The translations under genes and the position numbers were made by a program. A stretch of DNA of 64,000 nt. Origin: Aquiflexum gelatinilyticum (GTDB lineage Bacteria > Bacteroidota > Bacteroidia > Cytophagales > Cyclobacteriaceae). The notes below the pieces were generated by a model. That model saw nothing but the letters and a program-made list of their open reading frames with translations, searched no databases and was not told the origin of the DNA. The stretch is from NCBI RefSeq assembly GCF_024741135.1, contig NZ_JANSUY010000017.1, positions 1-64,000 on the forward strand, written 5' to 3'. Numbering within the stretch: position 1 is the stretch's first letter; each line of letters begins with the position of its first letter. This document shows, in pieces, positions 46,317-55,927 of this stretch.

Positions 46317-46481
46317 TTAAAATTTTAACTTGATGAAACATCACACCTTTACAAACAGGTGTGTTTTTGATTTGCAAATATGCGAATTGATGTTGGCTTT
46401 TTTTTAGATATAAGGAACAAACTCCATTATTTTTTTGAATTCAGGATAGGCTTTCAAAACCCCAATCCAGATGTTTTTTCC

Positions 46482-48962
46482 TTAAAGAATAATCTGCGCG
46501 CTTACTTTAACCCCAAACGAATTTGCACCCGGATTATCCAAATAGGTTAGTCTATGGAAAAAATCCACCCTAAAGAATTTGAAAATATTCTCAATACCAT
46601 ACCCCACTTCAATGTAAGGCAGATCCTGATCTAATCTTCCAAAAGCAGGAATCGGATTTCCCTCCTCGTCCAGATCTGAGGAATTCATCAGGTTCTTATC
46701 ACTTACGCTTCCCCAAAGTACGTTTGCGTTGGCCACTGCTCGCCATTTGAGTTTCTTGATCAAAGGGATCCAGTTTAACCCAAATCCCTCAAAAGAATGT
46801 CTGTAACTCAAACTTGCAAACCGATCACTTGCAAATTCATTGAAATTCATCAAGTTAAAAGCCACAGTGGTATAAAAGATGGTCTCGTTTCCGATGTGGT
46901 TTTCAAGCAATGGATAAGGTACGGTCCCACGGACAAAACCCGACCTCAATTCATACCTAGAGACTCCTATCAGCCCCAAGTTGAGTTTTTGGTACACACT
47001 CAAGACATATTTTTGATAATTGATATCCCCGCCAAGGCTATTCAGTCCCTGCGTAAACCTAAAATCAAAAACCGGCCATTTTACCGGACCAAGAGAAACC
47101 CGGTAATTGTCATTAATGATGTTTACCTCATCTTTTCCATACCTGATTCCAAGGTTGACCTGTGCAAGGTCAAACCTACTTTGGTATGTTCCTGTAGTTT
47201 CATCCAAATAATTGAAATCAAAAACCGGATCAAATTCTTTCCTTGTAAATCCGGCAGTCAGGTTAAAACCTTTGAATACTTCACGCTGTGTGATCAGCCG
47301 ATAATATTTGGCATAATAGGGTTTATTTAAAGTTCCAAACCTCGAGGCAGCAAGAAATATACTGTTGAGTGAAAGGTTTTCGATTTCCAATCCCACCTGA
47401 TCTATTTCCCTTTGGGTATTGAGCTGAATGGTTGTCCACCTCTTCCGGTCTAGTATTTTGGTTCCTGAAAGGAAGTATTTGACCTGATTGTCTGCAAAAC
47501 CATAGGCCAAGTAACCCGACAAAACATATTTATTGCTGAATTTTAGGTTTGTCCGGAGTCCCGCACCCAATCTGAGGCCTTCAACATTGTTGTAATTCAA
47601 CAGACCTGTCCAAGGTCCAAGGTCAACTTTCCCGACAGGCAAAAACCCGGTTCCCAAAAACTTGATTCCCTCTGAATAAAACCTGATTACCGGAATCCTG
47701 CTCAGCGTATCCACCATCTGACGGGAAACAATTTCCTGATCTGAAAGCTGCTCAGGTCTAACACTTTGCCAAAACTCCTCAGTACCCTTGCCAAAATCTT
47801 CTTTGAGCTGTATGGCTTGAAAATAGAAACTTGGAGGCTTTGGGTTATTTACGATAAAATTTTGGCCTGAATTGTAGAATTTGGCAAGCAGACCAACCGT
47901 ATTTTCTGTGATTTTGGAGATTTTGATTAGTACACGGGTTTTGGATGGAAGCAATGGTCCTGCATCGGTGGCTACCAATTCCTGTTGGATTTTAATCCTT
48001 TCTATAAAGTTAAGGTTAGCCGATTTTGGGATCGTCAAATCCACCTGCTTCAATGCATAATCTTCCTTTTTGATCCAAATGGTTCCTGTAAATGCCAAAT
48101 CCTGTTCCCTGAGCGGATAAACTTTCAGCATGTAGCAAAAATCCTCTCCGACCATCACTGAATCCATCAGGTCGTAATCGTAAAAAGTCTTCCAACCATC
48201 TGCAATCGGCGAGACGAATTCCTTTTCTACGATGGTTAACCAGTTTCTATAAAAATTATATTCCTGAAATGCCGAACCCGTGATTTGAGATACCGTCGTC
48301 CCATCGGTAATTCCCACTCCGCTTAATTTTGAGTTTTCGATGACTTCCTTTTTCAACAAAGGATCCGTGCGGAAATAGAATTTGGAGTAGGTTTCTGAAA
48401 AGAAAACAGGAAGTATTTTTTTTCCTTCATCATTGGTCAGCTGCTTGATGCTGTCCATTACGGCAATGACTTTTTTGACTTGGTTTCTTTCTTTGAAAGC
48501 ACCTTCGACCTCATCCAAATCCAGTTCTATTTTGGTATAGTTTTCTGATTCGTAGGCTGTTAGGTTTCTCTTGTCAAACTTCTCTTTCATCTCCACAGCT
48601 TTTCGGATGATAGGAAAAGCCGGGTTTTCACCTGATTCAAAGACAAACTCTGAGAGGTTGAAAGTAGAAGGAACCAATTGGAAATTGATGAGGATAGTTT
48701 GGGAATAGACCACAGGTTTGCTTTGCGAAATGTACCCGACATAACTTACCTGAAGGCTATCCGCTTTGACGGATGTCGAAATGGTATAATTTCCTTCAAA
48801 ATCAGTGGTAATCCCCACTTTGGTTCCTTTCAGAATCACACTTGCAAAAGGAATTGGATCGCCTGTTTCTATGTCCGTTACTTTACCTTTAATGACATAT
48901 TGGGCAAGGGAAACACTCAAAAAGCCAAAAAAAATAATCACTGATAAAAGTATACTTTTCAT
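46482..48962 (-). CDS. DUF5686 outer-membrane protein with CarboxypepD_reg-like domain
   Basis: 826 residues with a signal peptide (MKSILLSVIIFFGFLSVSLAQ). Residues ~22-105 form the carboxypeptidase-regulatory-like beta-sandwich (VIKGKVTDIETGDPIPFASV, VSYVGYISQ), common at the start of Bacteroidota outer-membrane proteins. The remaining ~700 residues match the DUF5686 type: a periplasmic part and a C-terminal barrel rich in alternating aromatic strands (GFTRKEFDPVFDFNYLDE, FHRLTYLDNPGANSFGVKVS), ending with SAQIIL. No TonB box or plug is visible. Function is unknown. 165 bases upstream of thrS in the same direction. Confidence 0.88.
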   Translation of the reverse strand: MKSILLSVIIFFGFLSVSLAQYVIKGKVTDIETGDPIPFASVILKGTKVGITTDFEGNYTISTSVKADSLQVSYVGYISQSKPVVYSQTILINFQLVPSTFNLSEFVFESGENPAFPIIRKAVEMKEKFDKRNLTAYESENYTKIELDLDEVEGAFKERNQVKKVIAVMDSIKQLTNDEGKKILPVFFSETYSKFYFRTDPLLKKEVIENSKLSGVGITDGTTVSQITGSAFQEYNFYRNWLTIVEKEFVSPIADGWKTFYDYDLMDSVMVGEDFCYMLKVYPLREQDLAFTGTIWIKKEDYALKQVDLTIPKSANLNFIERIKIQQELVATDAGPLLPSKTRVLIKISKITENTVGLLAKFYNSGQNFIVNNPKPPSFYFQAIQLKEDFGKGTEEFWQSVRPEQLSDQEIVSRQMVDTLSRIPVIRFYSEGIKFLGTGFLPVGKVDLGPWTGLLNYNNVEGLRLGAGLRTNLKFSNKYVLSGYLAYGFADNQVKYFLSGTKILDRKRWTTIQLNTQREIDQVGLEIENLSLNSIFLAASRFGTLNKPYYAKYYRLITQREVFKGFNLTAGFTRKEFDPVFDFNYLDETTGTYQSRFDLAQVNLGIRYGKDEVNIINDNYRVSLGPVKWPVFDFRFTQGLNSLGGDINYQKYVLSVYQKLNLGLIGVSRYELRSGFVRGTVPYPLLENHIGNETIFYTTVAFNLMNFNEFASDRFASLSYRHSFEGFGLNWIPLIKKLKWRAVANANVLWGSVSDKNLMNSSDLDEEGNPIPAFGRLDQDLPYIEVGYGIENIFKFFRVDFFHRLTYLDNPGANSFGVKVSAQIIL

Positions 48963-49096
48963 AATGGTTTATAGGTACGGCTCAAAACACGCAAAAGTCT
49001 TGGAAAAGTTCTAATTCTGTTGTTTTTGAAATGGAAAAAGAACGCTTCATAGTTTTATGCCCCAAAATTATACTGTTCAAAAATAAATCCCATCCT

Positions 49097-49104
49097 TATA
49101 TTTG
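49097..49104 (+). promoter_or_regulatory. Candidate Bacteroidota -7 element of lhgO
   Basis: TATATTTG matches the TAnnTTTG consensus and lies 19 bases before the chosen ATG of the L-2-hydroxyglutarate oxidase gene. The -33 box is not clear. Confidence 0.5.
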
Positions 49105-49122
49105 TCTGCAATTATACAGAAA

Positions 49123-50328
49123 ATGACATACGATATCATCATTGTAGGAGGAGGAATAGTAGGCTTGGCCACGGGCTTAAAAATCAAGCAACAAAAACCT
49201 GATCTGAAAGTCGCAATTCTAGAAAAGGAATCCGAAGTAGCCAAGCATCAAACAGGCAACAACAGCGGGGTCATCCATTCGGGACTTTACTATAAGCCGG
49301 GTTCTTTGAAAGCCACCAACTGTATCAATGGCTACCATGAACTGATTAAATTTTGTGAAGAGGAAAATGTTCCTTTTGAGCTGACAGGAAAGGTCGTTGT
49401 CGCTACCAGACATGAACAGGTTCCGATTTTGAACGGGCTTCTGGAAAGGGGATTACAAAATGGATTGACAGGAACACGGGCAATATCTTTGGATGAGTTG
49501 AAGGCTTACGAACCTTACTGTGCCGGGTTGGCTGCCATCCATGTCCCCCAAACAGGAATCGTCGATTACAAAGTCGTGGCGCAGGCATTTGCTGCAAAGT
49601 TTGAAGCAATCGGCGGGACCATTTTTTTCAACCATAAAGTAAAAGAAATCAAAACCTTGAACGGGATCTCTTACGTCAGGTCGGCATACCATGAATTTGG
49701 CTGCAAACTTGTGATCAACTGCGCAGGCCTGTATTCAGATAAAGTCGCCCAAATGAACCAAATAGAAGAGATTGATGTCAAAATCATCCCTTTCCGCGGT
49801 GAGTATTACAAAATCAAAAAAGAAAGAGAATACCTGGTCAAAAACCTTATCTATCCTGTTCCCGATCCAAATTTCCCTTTCTTAGGCGTCCATTTTACGA
49901 GAATGATGAAAGGCGGTGTTGAGGCCGGACCCAATGCAGTTTTGGCATTTAAGAGAGAGGGATATAAACGCTCTGACATCAACTTATCAGAGTTGGGAGA
50001 AACACTTGCATGGCCGGGATTCCAAAAAGTAGCGGCAAAATATTGGAAAACCGGAATGGGTGAAATTTACCGATCATTTTCCAAAGCCGCATTTACCAAA
50101 GCATTACAGGAATTGATTCCCGATATTAATGAATCAGATTTGGTGGATGGTGGTGCAGGTGTGCGTGCCCAAGCATGCGACCGAACAGGTGGCTTATTGG
50201 ATGATTTCAGCATCAAAGAGAGTGAGTTTGCAATCAATGTACTGAACGCCCCCTCCCCTGCTGCAACGAGTTCTTTGTCGATTGGCGGTACTGTCTGCGA
50301 ATTGGCTTTGAAGAGATTTGGGAAATAG
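49123..50328 (+). CDS. lhgO: L-2-hydroxyglutarate oxidase
   Basis: 401 residues from the ATG at 49123, chosen because the FAD motif follows directly (MTYDIIIVGGGIVGLATGLK); a TTG at 49102 would only lengthen the tail. Other family blocks are HQTGNNSGVIHSGLYYKPGS, LKATNC, HVPQTGIVDYKVVAQAFA and RAQACDRTGG near the end. The enzyme oxidises L-2-hydroxyglutarate to 2-oxoglutarate, feeding electrons to the respiratory chain. It is alone on the plus strand and is followed by a repeat-rich gap. Confidence 0.93.
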   Translation: MTYDIIIVGGGIVGLATGLKIKQQKPDLKVAILEKESEVAKHQTGNNSGVIHSGLYYKPGSLKATNCINGYHELIKFCEEENVPFELTGKVVVATRHEQVPILNGLLERGLQNGLTGTRAISLDELKAYEPYCAGLAAIHVPQTGIVDYKVVAQAFAAKFEAIGGTIFFNHKVKEIKTLNGISYVRSAYHEFGCKLVINCAGLYSDKVAQMNQIEEIDVKIIPFRGEYYKIKKEREYLVKNLIYPVPDPNFPFLGVHFTRMMKGGVEAGPNAVLAFKREGYKRSDINLSELGETLAWPGFQKVAAKYWKTGMGEIYRSFSKAAFTKALQELIPDINESDLVDGGAGVRAQACDRTGGLLDDFSIKESEFAINVLNAPSPAATSSLSIGGTVCELALKRFGK

Positions 50329-50400
50329 CATTTTTGGTCCTGCCCCCTGAGTTTTCAACTTAATAAGAAATGTTTAGAAAAGGCAGTGACATAGATTTAA

Positions 50401-50497
50401 AACCCCCAAAGGGGGTTGAATCATGATTAGCCCCGGGTTGAAACCCAGGGGTCAGGGCGAAACGATATTCAGGCCAACCCCAGAGGGGTTGAATATC
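50401..50497. repeat. Composite intergenic repeat with three hairpins
   Basis: Hairpin 1 is AACCCCC-AAA-GGGGGTT (50401-50417). Hairpin 2 spans CCCCGGGTT...AACCCAGGGG (50431-50451). Hairpin 3 is GATATTC...CAACCCC-AGA-GGGGTTG-AATATC (50464-50497). They share the CAACCCC/GGGGTTG theme and have no coding sense. From memory such sequences occur many times in Bacteroidota genomes; I cannot confirm copy number here. Confidence 0.75.
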
Positions 50498-50559
50498 GTC
50501 CAATGAATTCAATTCTGTCAATGGTAGTTAAGAATAGAAGAGCCTCTAATGCTTAAAGA

Positions 50560-50600
50560 AATTCTTCACCTCCGCAAGCTCCGGTTCAGAATGACGCAAC
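50560..50600. repeat. Possible second dispersed intergenic repeat
   Basis: The segment around ATTCTTCACCTCCGCAAGCT and CCGGTTCAGAATGACG resembles a short dispersed repeat of Bacteroidota genomes. Recognised from memory only. Confidence 0.4.
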
Positions 50601-50637
50601 AATATTCTTCATCCCCTTTTCTTTAAATGTCAATTTC

Positions 50638-52488
50638 CTACTTCAAGGCAGGCAACAAGTGTTTCCAGATTAAATTGATTTCACCCTGCATGTCCTGAAT
50701 GTTTGCCGTTGCGACAATGACAGCATCTTTTTCAGGAAGAACCAATACAAACTGACCATTGGCCCCATCAGCGCGGTAGGAATTGTGGCGGCTTCTCCAA
50801 AGCTGGTAGCCATAGCCCTGAAGCCAATCGCTGTCTTTGGCTTTCACTTTTAGGTTTTCTCTTTTGACACCGGCTGGCAGTGAAGGAACTTGGGCGGTGC
50901 TTGCCTCTTCTATCCAAGCTTCTGAAAGCAACTGTTTGCCATTCCATTTACCTTTTTGGAGATAAAACTGTCCCAACTTGGCCAAATCTTCAGTTTTCAA
51001 ATGAAGTCCCCAACCACCGACAGGAATTCCCTGCGGACTTTCTTCCCACCTGGCTGCCACGATTCCCAAAGGTCTGAACAACCTCGGCTGCAGGTAATCT
51101 ATCACCCTTTCCCCTGTGGTTTTTTGAAGTATGGCAGACAGGACATAGGTCGCAAGGCTGTTGTAAACATACATCGTCCCGGGTTGATGATCGACAGGGA
51201 CCGCTAAGAAAGCTTCCACCCAATCCTTTTCTGTTTCGCTTCTAGTGGCCCTTGTAGGATCGGTATCATGTCCCGTAGTCATGGTCAAAAGATGCCTGAT
51301 TTCCATGTTTTTGAGGTTCTCACTGACATCGGAAGGCAGTTTATCAGGAAAAAATGAAATTACTTTGTCATTGACTTTGAGCAGTCCTTCCTGAACGGCA
51401 AAGCCTATTGCAGTTGAAGTAAATGTTTTACTGACTGAATGAAGTACATGGGGTTTGTTAGCAGCATTGTCTCCAAACCAATACTCTGCCACCACTTTGC
51501 CATGCCTGATTATCATCAAGCTGTGAAGTTCCTGTCCGCTGGCTTTTACGGCTTCCAGATAATTGGCAATATTTTTTGGATTTACATTTTCCGCAGCCGG
51601 ATCACTTCTAGGCAATGCTTTGACCAAGGAAGGGAAATTGACCAAAGCAATCCCTTTGCCAGAGATGGCTTTTTTGACTTTTTCACTCGTCCAAGTGTCG
51701 GTGACACCTTGACGGTCCTCAGCTACATTTTCATAACCGATATGGCCCACACCCTGCATTTCGACGTTATCGTAGGAAGGATGGTCTACAAACATGTAAC
51801 TTTTGCCCGGCTCAAGCTTGTCCAGCATACGGATAAATGCAGCTTCTTTTTCGGCAGAGGTGATTTTAGCTCCCTCATAAGTCGCTCCTGAAATCCCCAA
51901 ACCCTGCATCACAGCCCTACTCATCACCGGCAAATCATATTCTGCAGAGAGGCGGTCTACCATTTCAGCCACCTTGGGGTCAAAACCTGTCGAACCCATA
52001 TGCCCTGAAAGATGGCTGATCTGAGGAACATGCTTCAATGCAAACTCAATCTGTGCCCTGAATTCCTGTTCAATTTCTTCCAGATTCCATTTGTTTTCAG
52101 AAATGGCCAAACTGGGATAGTTCTTATTTGGCCCCATCATGGGTAAAAAGTAACCGTCCGCATCCACAAGACTCGGCGCCTGGGTCAAAGGCCTCCACTT
52201 GATGCCATCCCATTCGGAAGTGATAACCAAGTGCAGTCCCACATCAATTGCAGTGTTTTTTCGGAGCAATTGTGCAGCTTCGGGAAACCATGGCGTGACG
52301 ACCATCAGCTCAATGGAGGTCTCTATGCCATTGACAAAAGTCTCTATGCTCGCAAGATTGGCAGAGCGGCTCGAACCCATGTCATCTCCCCTTACGATCA
52401 GCTTTGGACCACTGACTTGCTGTCCAAATACCGAAAGGGAGACTAAAAGAAGAAATCCTAAGAGCGCATGTTTTTTGAAAAACTTCAT
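50638..52488 (-). CDS. ChbG/YdjC-like deacetylase fused to a beta-lactamase-fold serine hydrolase
   Basis: 616 residues with a signal peptide (MKFFKKHALLGFLLLVSLSVFGQ). Residues ~28-300 are a ChbG/YdjC-type domain: KLIVRGDDMGSS with Asp35-Asp36, VGLHLVITSEW, HLSGHMGSTGF and FVDHPSYD provide the metal-binding and catalytic set used to deacetylate N-acetylated sugars. Residues ~310-616 are a beta-lactamase-fold serine hydrolase with the SxxK site Ser351-Val-Ser-Lys354 in HSVSKTFTST and RADGANGQFVLVLPEKDAV. The second half is closely similar to the enzyme at 4908-6425. Both halves have their catalytic residues. Confidence 0.88.
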   Translation of the reverse strand: MKFFKKHALLGFLLLVSLSVFGQQVSGPKLIVRGDDMGSSRSANLASIETFVNGIETSIELMVVTPWFPEAAQLLRKNTAIDVGLHLVITSEWDGIKWRPLTQAPSLVDADGYFLPMMGPNKNYPSLAISENKWNLEEIEQEFRAQIEFALKHVPQISHLSGHMGSTGFDPKVAEMVDRLSAEYDLPVMSRAVMQGLGISGATYEGAKITSAEKEAAFIRMLDKLEPGKSYMFVDHPSYDNVEMQGVGHIGYENVAEDRQGVTDTWTSEKVKKAISGKGIALVNFPSLVKALPRSDPAAENVNPKNIANYLEAVKASGQELHSLMIIRHGKVVAEYWFGDNAANKPHVLHSVSKTFTSTAIGFAVQEGLLKVNDKVISFFPDKLPSDVSENLKNMEIRHLLTMTTGHDTDPTRATRSETEKDWVEAFLAVPVDHQPGTMYVYNSLATYVLSAILQKTTGERVIDYLQPRLFRPLGIVAARWEESPQGIPVGGWGLHLKTEDLAKLGQFYLQKGKWNGKQLLSEAWIEEASTAQVPSLPAGVKRENLKVKAKDSDWLQGYGYQLWRSRHNSYRADGANGQFVLVLPEKDAVIVATANIQDMQGEINLIWKHLLPALK

Positions 52489-52864
52489 AGCAGAAAGGTG
52501 TTTTTGGGTAAAATAGGTTTATTGAAAATCAATTTTAAAACCTTTCCAATTAACTGGAAACGATCTACACACCGAAAATAAAGCCAAAAACAGGAAGGAT
52601 TGTTACCGTTCAAAGCATTTGCAAAAACAAGTTTGAATATTCTGGAAAGAAAGAAGACCGGCCCGAGATATCCTCAGACCATAAGTCGAAAGGTTGATTT
52701 AACCTAATCAACTAGAAAAATAATCCGAAGGAAAAATTAATCTCACTTTTATACAGGTTAACCCAACATTGATTTTCTATAAAGACGTATCGAGCAATTG
52801 CCATCCAAAGTCGGTTTTTGGATCAAAAAAACATTTTGTAGATTACAATACAAATTGTGATCTT
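52489..52864. other. Divergent intergenic region without recognisable gene
   Basis: 376 bases between the deacetylase-hydrolase fusion and the amidohydrolase gene. No promoter matching TAnnTTTG, no hairpin and no supported small gene was found. Confidence 0.5.
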
Positions 52865-54595
52865 ATGAAATTCAACGCATCATACCTCTCAGTTTTCTTG
52901 CTTGTCTGCATTTTTTTTTCATGTAACAGACCTCTCGAAAATTCCCAAATGGAAAATGTCACACTATATCATGGAGGTGATATCCTGACGATGGTCGGTG
53001 ACCAGCCACAATACATTGAAGCACTTGTAGCCAAGGATGGGAAAATCGCTTTTACAGGTAGTTTAATTGAAGCTAAAAAGAATTACCCTAGCCCTGCCTT
53101 GGAAGTAGACCTGAATGGAAAAACACTCCTTCCCGGGTTTATTGATGCACATGGCCATATTTTCAACACAGGAATACAGGCACTTGCAGCCAATTTATTG
53201 CCTCCACCTGATGGTGAGGGACAGGACATCCAATCCCTTTTGGATATCCTGGCAGATTGGAAAGGTAAAAACCAGGATGTAATCGATAAATTTAATTGGA
53301 TCATCGGTTTTGGGTATGACGATTCCCAGCTTAAAGAAAAGGTGCATCCCACCGCTGAAGATCTTGATAAGGTTTCCAAGGATATTCCTGTGATCATTAT
53401 CCACCAATCGGGACATTTGGCCTCTATGAACAACAAAGGCCTTCAACTCATGCGCTATGTTGAAGGAATAAAAAACCCTCCGGGTGGGGTTATCCGTCGG
53501 ATTGAGGGAACCACAATCCCAAATGGCGTATTGGAGGAGATGGCATTTTTTGTTCCTATTTTCAAAATATTTGGAAGTCTTGATTCAGAAGCCAATCAAA
53601 GAATCGCTTTGGCCGGTCAGGACTTGTACATGGCATTTGGTTTTACCACAGGTCAGGAAGGTCGGGCCAACAAGGATGCTACCGAAATACTAAAAAGCCT
53701 GGCTCAAAAAGGTCAGATTTTGATTGATATCGCCGTTTTTCCTGATATTCAAACTCAATTGGATTATATCAAAGAGGTTGGTGTAAGCGATACCTATCAA
53801 AATCATGTCAGGGTAGCAGGGGGCAAAATCTCTCTGGATGGATCTCCCCAAGGAAAAACAGCATGGCTTTCAAAACCATATAAGATCCCTCCAACAGGTC
53901 AGGATAAATCTTACAGGGGGTATCCTGCCATTCAGGAAGATTCAATTGTATTCTCTTTGATAAATGCGGCTTTCGAAAATAACTGGCAGATATTGGCCCA
54001 TTGCAACGGGGATGCTGCCGCCGACCAATATATTCGTGCAGTTAGCAATGCCGCTGCCCTTTTTGGAAATGAAGACAGGCGCCCGGTCATGATCCATTCC
54101 CAAACAGTGACCGATCCACAACTTGATCAAATGAAGGAACTTGGGATAATTCCATCTTTCTTTGGGCTGCATACTTACTATTGGGGGGATTGGCATGTCA
54201 ACGAAGTTTTGGGAAAAGAGCGTGGCTTCAAGATTTCCCCTGCGGGTACCGCCCTGCGCAAAGGAATGATATTCAGTCAGCACCATGACTCCCCCGTCAT
54301 ATTGCCAAATAGCATCATGATCTTACACACTGTGGTAAACAGGACTAGCCGTTCAGGCCAAATTATCGGGCCGGATGAAAGGATAAGTCCCTACGATGCT
54401 TTGAGAAGTATCACTGTTTGGTCGGCATTCCAATATTTCGAGGAAAAATCAAAAGGGACATTGGAAGTGGGCAAACTAGCTGATTTTGTTGTTTTGGATA
54501 AAAACCCCTTAAAAGTGGAGCCGTCTACCATCAAAGACATCAAAGTAATAGAAACCATTAAAGAAGGGAATTCGGTCTATCAAAAGAAAGATTAA
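52865..54595 (+). CDS. YtcJ-like amidohydrolase, lipoprotein
   Basis: 576 residues from the ATG at 52865, chosen because it gives a lipoprotein signal (MKFNASYLSVFLLVCIFFSC) with Cys20 before NRPLEN; upstream in-frame starts would put 32 residues ahead of it. The metal-dependent barrel has LPGFIDAHGHIFNTG with the HxH pair, IIHQSGHLASMNNKG, ILAHCNGDAAADQY and VGKLADFVVLDKNPLK at the end, as in COG1574/YtcJ-type amidohydrolases. The substrate is unknown; family members act on N-substituted amides. It lies alone between divergent and convergent neighbours. Confidence 0.88.
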   Translation: MKFNASYLSVFLLVCIFFSCNRPLENSQMENVTLYHGGDILTMVGDQPQYIEALVAKDGKIAFTGSLIEAKKNYPSPALEVDLNGKTLLPGFIDAHGHIFNTGIQALAANLLPPPDGEGQDIQSLLDILADWKGKNQDVIDKFNWIIGFGYDDSQLKEKVHPTAEDLDKVSKDIPVIIIHQSGHLASMNNKGLQLMRYVEGIKNPPGGVIRRIEGTTIPNGVLEEMAFFVPIFKIFGSLDSEANQRIALAGQDLYMAFGFTTGQEGRANKDATEILKSLAQKGQILIDIAVFPDIQTQLDYIKEVGVSDTYQNHVRVAGGKISLDGSPQGKTAWLSKPYKIPPTGQDKSYRGYPAIQEDSIVFSLINAAFENNWQILAHCNGDAAADQYIRAVSNAAALFGNEDRRPVMIHSQTVTDPQLDQMKELGIIPSFFGLHTYYWGDWHVNEVLGKERGFKISPAGTALRKGMIFSQHHDSPVILPNSIMILHTVVNRTSRSGQIIGPDERISPYDALRSITVWSAFQYFEEKSKGTLEVGKLADFVVLDKNPLKVEPSTIKDIKVIETIKEGNSVYQKKD

Positions 54596-54861
54596 GTTTT
54601 AGAACAAAATAATCCAAAGTGATCATTCAGAACCCCCAAAAGTCCACCCCGAGATGCAAGGATCGGGTTAAAATGCGCAAGGTTGGGAATTGTATTGGAG
54701 GGAAAAATAAATGAAAGATAGATGGCAACGACCCGGAATAAGCTAAACTTTTTTGAATCAGGATTTCAAATACCGAAAAAATAAATGGGTGTTATTACGA
54801 ATTCCAACCAGTTGAATTTTCTAATCAACATCCGAAGGGGGTTACCGAATTAGTCAAGAAC

Positions 54862-55833
54862 CTACCCTACCGGCAAATTCAAAAACTCCAAAAACCTGTA
54901 CTCCGCCCATGTAAATTCCTGACCGGGAACCAAAAATCCGGTGTGACCTCCCCTATTGGGCATTTCAAGAAAAATATGGGGATGGGTTTCGGCAAGCTTG
55001 ACGGGAAAGCAGCGGTCCATGATCAGCGGATCATTGAGTGCATTGATGATCAAAGTCGGGATCTGGATATGCTCCATCCAATTGTCGGCACTGACGCTTC
55101 GGTAAAAATCCTGCGCATCCCTGAATCCATGCACTTTGGCGGTAAAGTGGGTATCGAATGTGTCAAAGTCTTTGACTGATTTGAGCAAATCCAAATCTAC
55201 CAATCCCGGAAACTGTTCCCCTTTCACCTGTATTTTAGCTTTCAGCTTACCGAGAAACCTGTTTTTATAAAATGCATTTCTCTTTTCTCTCAATGTTGCT
55301 GCCGAGTCAGGCAGGTTGCAGGGAGTGGAATAAACGGCCGCTCTTTTGATTTTTGAATTGAGGTCAAGTCCGTTTTCTCCCAAATATTTCAAAGTCTGTG
55401 CTCCCCCCATGCTGATTCCTGCCAGATAATAGGATTCGTAAGTAAGGGATTTTTCGACATGGTCGATGACAGTTTTTAGGTCATATGAAGCACCGTGATG
55501 GTAAAGAATTGGACCTTTGTTCATCTCTCCTCCACAGGACCTGTTGTTCCAAGCCAAGGCATCGAATCCATGTTGGTTAAACAGTTTGGCCAATCCCATG
55601 GCATAATGCCGGTCAGAACTTCCTTCCAATCCGTGAGAAATGATCAGTAGTTTTTTGCTTCCAGTTTTGGACCAATCCAGGTTCAAAAAATCCCCATCAG
55701 GAGTATTGATCTTTTCCCTCGAATATTGGATCCCTTGAATTTTTCTAAAAATACTGGGTATGATCGTTTCCAAATGCCCGTTGAAAAGGAATTTAGGAGG
55801 TTTACCATAAGTGGATTTTCCAATCAAAGGCAT
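54862..55833 (-). CDS. Alpha/beta hydrolase of the YheT family
   Basis: 323 residues from the ATG at 55833 (MPLIGKSTYGKPPKFLFNGH); the longer frame to 55878 begins with a poor hydrophobic stretch and overlaps the neighbour's promoter. LETIIPSIFRK is the YheT-type start; ISHGLEGSSDRHYAMGLAKL has the oxyanion HG; AGISMGGAQTLKYLG has the nucleophile Ser; IINALNDPLI the acid; NRGGHTGFL the His. It would be a cytoplasmic esterase of unknown substrate. The M20 gene is divergent, 94 bases away. Confidence 0.9.
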   Translation of the reverse strand: MPLIGKSTYGKPPKFLFNGHLETIIPSIFRKIQGIQYSREKINTPDGDFLNLDWSKTGSKKLLIISHGLEGSSDRHYAMGLAKLFNQHGFDALAWNNRSCGGEMNKGPILYHHGASYDLKTVIDHVEKSLTYESYYLAGISMGGAQTLKYLGENGLDLNSKIKRAAVYSTPCNLPDSAATLREKRNAFYKNRFLGKLKAKIQVKGEQFPGLVDLDLLKSVKDFDTFDTHFTAKVHGFRDAQDFYRSVSADNWMEHIQIPTLIINALNDPLIMDRCFPVKLAETHPHIFLEMPNRGGHTGFLVPGQEFTWAEYRFLEFLNLPVG

Positions 55834-55927
55834 AAAAAAGGAGAAGTTAAGAAGGCGAAAATAAAAACATATCCACAAAACAGGGAAATATTTGTTTTAT
55901 TTGGTTTACAAAAATAAATCAATCCCG

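Noticed and set aside
46342-46363. Hairpin CACACCT / AGGTGTG upstream of thrS as a terminator or T-box-like leader
   Set aside because: On the minus strand no T-run follows and only one short stem exists; too weak to call.
46797-47330. A 177-residue plus-strand frame opposite the DUF5686 gene
   Set aside because: It is antisense to a clearly real, well-conserved gene, has no recognisable motif and an odd composition; a shadow frame.
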